Assembly: GCF_000499385.1 (NCBI RefSeq)
Contig: NW_013655343.1
Coordinates: 15,282-30,281 of the forward strand
Direction: 5' to 3'
From: Eimeria necatrix
Lineage: Eukaryota > Apicomplexa > Conoidasida > Eucoccidiorida > Eimeriidae
DNA: 15,000 bases
The notes under the pieces were generated by a model, which ran no database searches, was not told where the DNA came from, and saw nothing but the letters and a program-made list of their open reading frames with translations. Numbering within the stretch: position 1 is the stretch's first letter; every line of letters begins with the position of its first letter. Positions 1 through 9,700 of this stretch are shown one piece after another. A program made the position numbers and the translations under genes.

Positions 1-736
1 TGTTGTTAATTTGTTTGAAGACCGAAGAAAGCCACTTGCTGCTGGTCTGCAGCAAACAGAAAAACAAAAACTTGAAAACATTTTAATCTTAATCTTAATC
101 GGAATAAATTAGCAAAGATTGGAAACAAATAATTCGCAAAGTCTCACCTTTTTCTCGGAGTCAGAAATGGGCTTTTCGGGTTCAATTAATTCGCAAAGAG
201 CTTTTTCTTGCTGCACTGCGTCGGCAGCAGCAGCAGCAGCAGCAGCAGCAAGAGGCTGCTGCTGCTGCTGCTGCTGCAGAGCTGCGCCTTTCTTGTCTTG
301 GTCTCCATTTCCGGAATTGTTTTTCGATTTCAAAATGCATTTGCTGGCCAGAATTTTGAAGGACTTTTGCTTGGCGATCTTTTCTTGAACTGCTGCGCAA
401 AGCGCGGCCACCAGCGCTGCGCGCGAAGAGGAATCTTGTTCAGGTTTGGAAGTTGAATTTTTGGCATTTGCGGAATTTCGGGCTGAAAAAAAGCGAAAAA
501 AAGGGAAAATAGATTTAAAAATAATAAATATTAATTTTAAGAAGCACTTGAACTGCATTTCGAGCGTTTTCAGCTCTCAATTCCGAGCTTTCCTCCCCAA
601 ATGCTCCACGATCTGCTGCTGCTGCCTCACTCGCTTTCGAAAGTTCTTCAGCTTTCGCTGCAGCAGAAATTCCCTCTTTGGCCTTCAGCCGCGGCTCGTA
701 AAGCGGCGCCAGCTTGGAGGACAGCGAGAGCGTCAT
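1..736 (-). CDS. Hypothetical protein, 5' part (three exons, runs off the left edge)
   Basis: Not recognised. The start is the ATG at 734-736, giving MTLSLSSKLAPLYEPRLKAK. The best model has exon 1 at 631-736 ending before GTGAGG, exon 2 at 482-148 after a strong T-rich TTTTTTTCAG acceptor and ending before GTGAGA, and exon 3 from 46 to below 1 after TTTGCTGCAG. Phases agree (106 + 335 nt = 147 codons, then phase 0). Exon 1 could run on to a GTGCTT donor at 547, but that puts exon 2 out of frame. Exon 2 is Lys/Ala/Ser-rich (RAALVAALCAAVQEKIAKQK), then has a poly-Gln and poly-Ala run coded by CAG/GCA repeats, then ALCELIEPEKPISDSEKK. No signal peptide or membrane segment is visible. It is divergent from the plus-strand candidate at 881. 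Exon calls are by eye; function unknown. Confidence 0.5.
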
Positions 737-880
737 TTTCGGACTTGCGTTTCAAGTTGAACTCGCGGGTCTGCAAACCACGGAAAGCGGCGGAAATATC
801 CTTTTAAACGGGAAAAAAGAGACATTTGCCAAAAATTAACTCTAATTAAATTCGTTTTTCCGACTTTTTCACGTTTTTAG
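737..880. other. Intergenic gap between divergent genes
   Basis: This short stretch separates the minus-strand start at 736 from the first plus-strand exon candidate at 881. It contains no plus-strand ATG. It becomes AT-rich towards 840-880 and ends in a pyrimidine-rich tract with TTTTTAG that suits a plus-strand acceptor. A shared promoter is possible, but no defined promoter element is visible. Confidence 0.3.
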
Positions 881-1717
881 CCGGTCAAAGGAGGGCGAGA
901 AGGCTCAGATCGCTCAAGACGAAGTGACCACTTCGAGGCTTACTTGGAGTTTCACGAAGAGCTCTGCAGACTCGTTGAAACTGAATTTCAAAAAGTTGAA
1001 TTTGTTTTTGTTCAAAAGTTGAATTTGTTTTTGCAAAAGAAGTGTTTGAGGTTTCCAGTTGGTCGCTGGCGAGCTTGGCGAGGCGACGGCGATGGACTGG
1101 TCCGATGCAATTCAAGACAAGACGGAGCGGATTCGAGAGTCGATTTCGAAAAGAATGCGAAGTACGAGATTTATAAGATAAAGATCTCACTGGAGTTTGC
1201 AAAAGAAAAGTAAAATAAAGTCCAAAAATATAAATGAATGAAGATCTGAGCCTGCGGCCGCCGCGCCGCAGACACTGGCCACGCCTGCTAGCCAGCGGGG
1301 CCCGGGTGTCCATTCAGCTTTCCGGTCTGAGGCCTCTATAAATTGCAAATTCAAATTCAGTTCAAATTCAAATTCAAATTCATTTTAAATTTGCAAATTC
1401 AAATTCAATTTCCATTTCAAATTCAAAATGGAATTCTTTTCATGCAAACAAAGCCAATTAAAACGCGCTTTCCCCCCAATCCCGCACAGGTTCTGTCTTG
1501 AGCGTTCTGTCGGCCTCGAGAAAGCGAAGCCAATTGCAGCTTTCCGCTGTCTGAACAGTTCAAAATGTCGGAAATATCTTTTAATTCAAAAACGAGTTCA
1601 AATTAATCGAAAATATATTTCATTTCATTTAATTCAACTTTCCAGCTGTCACCTTCGCTGCAGCAGAAAGAGCTTCCCGAGACAGGCACCAGCCGCAGCT
1701 GTCTGTGCAAATTGAAG
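881..1717 (+). CDS. Putative multi-exon gene, function unknown (ends uncertain)
   Basis: Not recognised. Four plus-strand blocks join in phase. Block 881-994 follows TTTTTCACGTTTTTAG and codes a charged segment including SDHFEAYLEFHEELCRLVET. Block 1059-1161 follows GTTTCCAG and codes MDWSDAIQDKTERIRESISK in its middle. Block 1490-1548 follows CCGCACAG and is Ser/Arg-rich. Block 1646-1717 follows AACTTTCCAG and codes LQQKELPETGTSRSCLCKLK. If the weak GTCTGA donor at 1549 is not used, the frame stops at 1552-1554. No ATG begins the first block, so the start is either missing upstream or is the ATG at 1092. The EFHEEL..LVE stretch faintly recalls BART-like (ARL2BP/CFAP36) helices, but this is too weak for naming. 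CAG-rich sequence at 1836-2155 could be further exon. Confidence 0.35.
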
Positions 1718-1761
1718 GTCCTGAAAGATGAAACTTGGAAGTTTTGAAGTTCAATTTATCT

Positions 1762-1837
1762 TTTTAGAATATCTAATTCATCTTTAAGAATATCTAATCC
1801 ATCTTTAAGAATATCTAATTCATCTTTTAGAGTTTTC
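1762..1837. repeat. 21-22 bp tandem repeat, about 3 copies
   Basis: The unit is approximately AGAATATCTAATTCATCTTTA, repeated with single-base changes. Read on the minus strand it encodes a heptad-like LKDELDI/LKDGLDI pattern that ends in a stop. Read on the plus strand it is T-rich and ends in ATCTTTTAG, which would suit an intron before an acceptor at 1836. I favour the intronic reading because the neighbouring exons on the plus strand join in phase. Confidence 0.6.
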
Positions 1838-1877
1838 GCCGGCTCAGCCAGCCCCCAGAGTTCAAATTTGGCGGAAG

Positions 1878-2011
1878 CCAGCAGCAGCAGCAGCAGCAGC
1901 AGCAGCTGCTGCTGCTGCTGCTCGAAATTTCGTGCAAAACAAGGAAGTTCACTTACAAGTGAAGAGGATTTCACATTGAAGACGCTAGAGAGTGAAGCGG
2001 CCTGCTGCACT

Positions 2012-2057
<46 letters not shown>

Positions 2058-2070
2058 GGTGCACATCAGC

Positions 2071-2105
<35 letters not shown>
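1878..2105. repeat. Cluster of CAG/CTG trinucleotide runs
   Basis: Three runs (about 1878-1923, 2013-2054 and 2073-2104) flank unique sequence of about 90 bp. On the plus strand the unique part reads SSLTSEEDFTLKTLESEAAC in one frame. On the minus strand it reads LVQQAASLSSVFNVKSSSLV. Both strands are open across the whole cluster, so coding strand cannot be fixed from the sequence. It may be the last exon of the plus-strand candidate. Confidence 0.75.
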
Positions 2106-2108
<3 letters not shown>

Positions 2109-2321
2109 CACTAGACTTCGCTTTAAACGCGTTTTGCAGACTTTGCAAAACTTGAATTACAAACAAAGCTAATGAAGCAGCACGGGCAATAACAAATAGT
2201 TATAAATAACAATCCAGAATAAACAAATAACACAAAGTGGAAATATAAATAAATTTGCAAATATTATTATTTAATGCAAATGCAATAAAAACAGAAACAA
2301 ACAACTGCTGCTGCATGCACT

Positions 2322-2376
2322 TCACATGCGAGCTATTATGGGGAAAAGGGCCAGCAAGGACTTGCGGCTAAATTGC
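2322..2376 (-). CDS. FARAT last exon with PTS1-like -ARM terminus
   Basis: TTTTTCCTCTTCAG precedes a single G that completes the Lys codon AA|G. The exon then codes QFSRKSLLALFPIIARM and TGA. The terminal tripeptide ARM fits the PTS1 consensus [SAC]-[KRH]-[LM]. Basic residues and a hydrophobic run precede it. Exon length is 55 nt. The peroxisomal reading is an inference from the tripeptide and from the known location of DHAPAT enzymes. Confidence 0.7.
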
Positions 2377-4965
2377 CTGAAGAGGAAAAACAAAAAGAAT
2401 TCAAATAAACAAATTATTTGTCATTTTAAAGAATTAAAATACAATAAAGTTTTTAAAAGAATTAAACTCCAATAAAGCTTTTAAAAGAATTAAAATACAA
2501 TAAAGTTTTTAAAAGAATTAAACTCCAATAAAGCTTTTAAAAGAATTAAACTGCAATAAAGTTTTTAAAAGAATTAAACTGCAATAAAGCTTTTAAAAGA
2601 ATTAAACTGAAATAAAGTTTTAAAAGAATTAAATTGCAATAAAGCTTTAAAAGAATTAAATTGCAATAAAGCTTTTAAAAGAATTAAACTGCAATAAAGC
2701 TTTTAAAAGAATTGAATTACAATAAAGTTTTTTAAAGAATTAAAATGCAATAAAGTTTTTTAAAGAATTAAAATGCAATAAAGTTTTTTAAAGAATTAAA
2801 ATGCAATAAAGCTTTTAAAAGAATTAAATTACAATAAAGTTTTTTAAAGAATTAAAATGCAATAAAGTTTTTTAAAGAATTAAAATGCAATAAAGATGTC
2901 CAAACATTCGCATTTCCTCTCTAAATTGGAGTCAAGTTGCATTTAAGTTCAAGCTTCGAAATTAATTGAAATTGCATTTACGTTTTAAAATTAATTCAAA
3001 TTGCATTTAAGTTTTAAAATTAATTCAAATTGAACTTAAGTTTTAAAATAAATTCAAACTAAGTTTTAAAATAAATTCAAATTAAGTTTAAAATTAATTC
3101 AAACTAAGTTTAAAAATTAATTAAAACTGAACTTAAGTTTAAAAATAAATTCAAATTAAGTTTAAAATAAATTCAAATTAAGTTTAAAATAAATTAAAAT
3201 TAAGTTTAAAATAAATTAAAATTGCATTTAAGTTTTAAAATAAATTAAAATTAAGTTTAAAATAAATTCAAATTAAGTTTAAAATTAATTAAAATTAAAA
3301 TTAATTAAAATTGCATTTCAATTCGAAGTCCACTCACTTCGCGTGCTGGGCATTTGGCTGCGACGTCTCGAGGAGCGCCGCGTGGCGGAACTTGTGAATT
3401 TTGTTCAAGAACTCCTGCGCGGGAAAAAACAAAAAAAGAAATAAAAGAAATAAAGAAAAAAGAAAAAAGAAATAAAGAAAAAAGAAAACAATAAGTCCAT
3501 TTGAGTTCAATTAAAAGTCGAAGGGAAAACACTCTTGGGAAAGAAAGAAAGTAAAAAGAAAAAAAGAAAAAAGAAAACAATAAGTCCATTTGAGTTCAAT
3601 TAAAAGTCGAAGGGAAAGCACTCTTGGGGAAGAAAGAAAAAAAGAAAAAAGAAAAAGAAAAAAGAAAACAACAAGTCCATTTAAGTTCAATTAAAAGTCG
3701 AGTTGGAAGCACTCTGGTGCCCTTGATGGCCGGGAAAGCGGGAAGTTCAACTTTTTCGAAACTTGAATTTGAAAATTCAAATTCAGTTTTCTTTTTGCAA
3801 ATTCAAAAACAAAACTTACTTGCAAATGCGCCTCTTCGCGGTAGTGCGGAGTCAACTCCAGCAAAGTGTCTTTGTCGATTTCCGTCGAAGTTCCGCCGCC
3901 GGCTTTCCGCAGAACGCCGAACGCGACGAAGCCGTCTATTGCGCGACTCAGAGTGGGAAAAGAAGTGCTTTCGTAGTAAGACTGCACAAAAAGGCAAAAC
4001 GTAACATATTTCAATAAAAAATTTGCAAAAAAACATTTAAAAGTCTTAATTTGGAGTCACTTTGAGAAATTTCAGCTCGGGACTCGAAAGATTGAGGTGT
4101 ACAGACACCCCAGGAAGCGCAAACGGGAAATCAGGTTCTGCTGGAAAGCGGCAGTTTTGATCGAACAGAAATGAATTTGGAAGTCAGTTGCACTTATTTG
4201 AATTAATAATTTTCATTTTAAATGCCTTTTTCTTCTTTTTTCTGCAAAAGAAGCTCACCAGAATGCCTTCTTTGCACAGACCGTCAGCAAGCCAGTGCGC
4301 CCTTGCCACCAGCTGCTGCTTCCTCAGTTGCGGCGTCGTCAACTTCGGCGCCATTGCTGATTCGCAACAAAAGAAAGAAACAAAAAAGAAATAAACAAAA
4401 AAAGAAACAAAAAAGAAATAAACAAACTTTTGTGTGCACAGACTTTGTTTCTAAAGGCCTTTGTTCTCTTATCAGGAAGAAAGCAGCGACTCCGGCGCAT
4501 GCAAGTCTGCGGTGTACGTACACCTGAGCCTGCGCAGCCCGGCTCTTTGAATAGCCAGCAGCGAGGAAAGAAGAAACAAAACAATTCCAATTCTTTTCTG
4601 AATGCAATAAGCCCCAACTTTGCAGCTTTTTGCTGCGTTTTAATGGAAAAAAGAAGAAAAAAAAGAATTAAATTCCGGAAATTGCAGAAACTCACCGCCG
4701 GGGAAGTGGCTTTGCAAAGTGAACAAAGTGTTTCCCAAGGCCCAAACGCTGTCCACGAAAGGCCACAAAAAGCTGCAAAGAAGAAGAACTAAAGCTTCTT
4801 GTTCGGGATTAAAAGCTAAGTTTTCTTTTGCTGCAGCCCCCCCCTGCCGCAGCAAGATCTTGCGCTGCTCCATCAAGTCCAAAACCTGAAAAGAAAATAA
4901 TTCAAAACAAGAAAAACTCTTCTCGTCACTTCCCAAGGCCACTTCAAAGAGAAGCTCTTCCCACT

Positions 4966-4997
<32 letters not shown>

Positions 4998-5136
4998 CGC
5001 CGCAGCAGCAGCAACACCGCCACCGGGCACAGCAGCAGCAGTAGCAGCAGCACCGCCAGCAGCAGCAGCAACACCGCCACCGGGCACAGCAGCAGCAGCA
5101 GCACCGCCAGCAGCAGCAGCAACACCGCCACCCGGC

Positions 5137-5178
<42 letters not shown>

Positions 5179-5212
5179 CCGCCAGCAGCAGCAGCAACAC
5201 CGCCACCGGGCA

Positions 5213-5243
<31 letters not shown>

Positions 5244-5267
5244 ACCGCCAGCCGGCACAGCAGCATT

Positions 5268-5299
<32 letters not shown>

Positions 5300-5767
5300 T
5301 GCGGACGCCTTCGAAGGAGTCGGTGTTGACTTTGTTGGCGTAGACGAAGTGGCAGCTGAGCAGCTGCAGCAAAAAGGCTGCATGCGCCTTGACAGCAGCA
5401 AGGGGGGCCCCCCTGGAGAAGGCCAGGGGGCCCCCAGCAGCAATTAAGGCGAGTGCAGCAAAGCCCTCATTGGCAAAGACATGCATGCACTGGTTGCGGT
5501 AGTAGGCCAGCAGCAGGCGGGGCAGGTGCATGCGGAGGGGCCCCTGGGGGCCCCCGGGGGGCCCCCCGGGGGCCCCCGGGGGGCCCCCCCAGTACCCTGC
5601 TGCTGCGCACCAACCCTCCCCTTTGGACTCCGCCACTTTTTCCAAATATCGCCCCAAAGCTGTTCGAACTGCAGCAGAAGGGTCGTAAGAAAAGCCGCAA
5701 ATGTAGGGACTCAAGAGGCCCCCGCGCTGCAGCAGCTGGTCCCGCAGCCAGGCCACTTGCGATATCT

Positions 5768-5811
<44 letters not shown>

Positions 5812-6721
5812 TGCAGGGGAGTCCGGGGCCGCTTTTTGCGAAGGTTTTCGGCGAGAATTGTAGTTGAATTGGAAGTGGAATTAAATTAAAAAAGAATTTA
5901 AAATAAAACAAAATTAAATTAAAAAGAATTCAAAATAAAACAAAACTAAATTAAAAAAGAATTCAAAATAAAACAAAATTAAAAAAGAATTCAAAATAAA
6001 ACAAAATTAGATTAAAAAGAATTTAAAATAAAAATTAAATTAAAAAAGAATTCAAAATAAAACAAAATTAAATTAAAAAAGAATTTAAAATAAGATTAAA
6101 TTAAAAAGAATTTAAAATGAGATTAAATTAAAAAGATTTAAAATAAAACAAAATTAAATTAAAAGGAATTCAAAATAAAATTAAATTAAAAAGAACTTAA
6201 ATAAAATTAAATTAAAAAAGAATTAAAAATAAAATAAAATAAAAAGAAATAAAATAAAACAAATTAAAAAAGAATTAAAAATAAAATGAAAAGAAATAAA
6301 ATAAAACAAAACTAAATTAAAAAAGAATTAAAAATAAAAATTAAAAAGAAATAAAACAAAACAAACCAAATCTTCTTCGCGAATTCCGTCTTTGTGCAAA
6401 GCCAAGACAGTGGCCACCAAAGAAGTCGCCGTCACGTAAAGTCCTTGGCTCAACTTGTCCATCAGAGTGGCGGCCAAGTGGCGGCAAATCTGGAGAGAAA
6501 TTGAACAAAAGGACTTAAAAAGATTCAAATAAATGCAAAAAGTTGCAATTAATTCATTTAAATCAATTAAATTAATGCAAAAAGTTCAAAGTTTTAAAAA
6601 TTGCGAAAAAAGAAACCCAAAAAGTCCAAATTTACAAAAAATCGAAAAATTCAAAGTCCAACAGGCGGCGGTGGGGTGTACAGACACCCCACAGTTGCGG
6701 GCTCTTTCGCCAGTCATCAAA

Positions 6722-6756
<35 letters not shown>

Positions 6757-9700
6757 AATAAATAAATTAAATAAATAAATAAATAAATAATAAATAAATA
6801 AATAAGAAATAATAAATAATTAATTAATTATGGAGAACAATAAGAAACAAATGAATGCAAACAAAAAATGGAATCGTCAACAAGCCTGACACGCAAGAAG
6901 GCAAAAACTGCATGCAGTAAACCCTAAACCCTAAACCCTAAACCCTAAACCCTAAACCCTAAACCCTGAAGGGCAGCTGCAGCAGTAGAAAAGGAATTCC
7001 AAAAGAAGCAATTTAAAAAGTGTCGAGAGCCTTGCACACTCCTTTAACTGGTTAGGGTTTGTTAGGGTTTAGGGTTTGCTAGGGTTTAGGGTTTGCTGGG
7101 GTTTCGAGAAACCCTAAAAAAGGGTTTAGTGAGTCAAACAAAAACTTGAAAGCATTTTTACTTTTCTCTTAAGCTCTTCCGGCACTGGAGGCAAAGAGCC
7201 GCTGGCCCGAATCACAGCAAAGCTATTAGGGTTTGTGGGTTCTTGCTGCTGCTCCTCCTCCTCCACCTGCTGCTGCTGCTGCTGCTGCTGCTGCAGCAGC
7301 AGCAGCTGCTGCTGCTGCTGCTGCTGCAGCAGCTGCGGCTGCCCCGTGAGAGTGGGCAAAGAGCCAAACTGCGCCATGGGAGAAACGCAGGAGTGGCGAA
7401 GGGCCCCCAGCAAGGGTTTGAGGGGCCCCTCATCGGCCCAGTTGGAAAAGAGATAATCCTGAAAATAAATAAACAATTAAATTAAATTAATTAAATTAAT
7501 TGAATTAATTAAATTAATTCAATTTAATTTAATTAATTTAATTAATTTAATTCACTAATTTGTTTGAATTCAAAGCTCTTCAAATCCGACGCAAAAAGAG
7601 CCCCGCAAACCCCAGACAGCAGCAGCTGATGAGCACCAGAAAACGCCACAAAACCCTAAACCCTAAACCCTAAACCCTAAACCCTAAACCCTAAACCCTG
7701 AAACCTGGCTGCTGAGACTCAGACGCCAGGCCCACGTGCCTGCACGCGTGCACGCCGTGATCCCTCTAACCCCAAACCCCAAACCCCAAACCCCAAACCC
7801 CAAACCCTAAACCCTAAACCCTAAACCCTAAACCCTAAACCCTAAACCCTAAACCCTAAACCCTCACCCTGAAGCTCATGGGGGGCATGACGTTGATGCT
7901 GGCGGTTCCGAAGGGTCTGTAGCCGGGCCCGAACTGCGGCGCCAAACCCCGAGAGCCTGGCGAGGGTTTGAGGGTTTGGTGGTAGGCGGGGGCGGCGAAG
8001 AGTTTGGTGGCTTTCAGGACGCGACTCAAACCCTAAATCAGCGGATAGCGCCAAACCCTCGCAGCCGCGCAAACCCTAAAACGCGGTTTGCAGCGCGTTC
8101 GAAACCCTGGGAACGAAGCGCGGGCCTCTCGAGGCGGAAAAGCACTTCAAACCCCAACAGCTCTGCCCCCTTCCGTAAACCCTAAAAAGGGGTTTAGCCA
8201 CCTCTCCAAACCCCGAAGCAGCCAAACCCCAAACCCTCGAAGTCGCAGGCGCCGAAGCGCCGCCGAGCGGCTGCCGCGGGCGGCGCGGCGGCGGGTTCGA
8301 GCGCGAGGCGGAAACCCTTTTTTAGGGTTTAGGGTTTAGGGTTTGCGGGCTCACCTCGGCCTTCTTGGGCTCGCCCAGCAACTCCTGCGGAAACGTCTCC
8401 GCCTCCAAAACTCTGTCGTAAGAAATCGAAATTGGAATAAATAAAACTTCGGAGACGGAGCCGCTGAAGAGCATTTCCGCGACGCAGGAAAGCAGCCCCA
8501 GCTTGGGCGCCAGCATCAGTCCTGAGTGCAGCTTTCGCAGCAAAAGGGGCCTCTTTGGACGCAGTTTTCTCTTTTATTGCCTTTTATTTGTTCAGTTTTC
8601 TCTTTTATTTCTTTTTATTTCTTCAGTTTTCTCTAATTTGTGCAAATTAAAAAAAAAAATGAAAAAAAACGACACCCGGACACCCCAGACACCCCGCCGC
8701 ACTGCTCGGGTGTACGTACACCCCGTGCTCCGCGCATGCAAAACCGCTTTCCGCCAAATTCGGGGAAATTCAAATTTTAATTCATTTTAATGCATTTTAA
8801 TATGTTTTTTTGCATTTAAATGCATTTTAATGCATTTAAAATATATTTAATGCATTTTAAATGTATTTTAATGCATTTGAAACAGATTTTAAATATATTT
8901 TGATGCATTTTAAATGTTTTAATGCATTTCAATATACTTTAATGCATTTTAAACAGATTTAATCCTTTTGAAATGTATTTTAATGCAATTAAAATAGACT
9001 TAACGCATTTAGAATAGATTTAGTGCATTTGAAAAGAATTCATTTAAGCATTTATATTTTTAAACTCCTGTAGAAATTCTTTTTTTATTTTTCCCGAAAA
9101 GGGAATTAAATATTTTAAAAATTAAATTGCAAATAATTAAAAGAACAGAAGATTAAAATGGCAAATAAATGAAAAAAGAATAAAAAGGTAATTAAATAAA
9201 ACGAATGAAGGCCAAAATGATATAAAAAGAAAGAATAAGTTAGATGAAAAGAAAGATTAAAATTGCAAATAAATAAAACAACTAAAGAATTAAAAAAAAT
9301 ATTTAAATAAAAAACCAAAAAGACTAAAAGCGCCTGAGGGGTAAAAAGCCAAAAAAGCAAAAAGTGAAAAAATAAAAAAAGAAAATAAAATAAAAGGAAT
9401 GGAGAAAGCAAAAGGAGATAAATAATATTACAGAAATTAAAGAAGGACTTTTAAATAAATAAATAAATAATCAAAAAGGGAAAAAGGACTTCAATTAATG
9501 AATGAAAAAGGAGATTTGCAAATAAGCAAAAACTCCACAAAGAGACAAATACGCCAAATGAAACCAAACTAAAAACGCCAAAAAGTAAACAAAAAAGAAA
9601 CAAAAAAGAACACAAAAAAGGAAACAAAAAAGAAACAAAAAGGAAGCAAAAAACAAAGAAAAAGGAGCTCAAAAAACCAAAAAAAGAATTAAAAAAGAGT

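Noticed and set aside
1756..1840. KDEL endoplasmic reticulum retention signal in the minus-strand repeat
   Set aside because: KDEL is internal to the heptad repeat and not at the C-terminus, and the strand is probably non-coding.
2420..2895. CRISPR array
   Set aside because: The units are contiguous with no unique spacers, and the surrounding gene is eukaryotic with introns.
4828..5343. Plus-strand Ala/Thr/Pro-rich open frame
   Set aside because: It is a frame of the compound CAG minisatellite. The flanking minus-strand exons match the acyltransferase C-terminus.
4943..5765. One uninterrupted exon across the CAG minisatellite
   Set aside because: The conserved residues on the two sides are in different frames (823 nt is not a multiple of three), so an intron, or an assembly slip in the repeat, is required.
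6919..7867. A chromosome end or subtelomere
   Set aside because: The telomere-like blocks are short, occur at many places and in both orientations, and lie inside introns of one gene. They are interstitial repeats.
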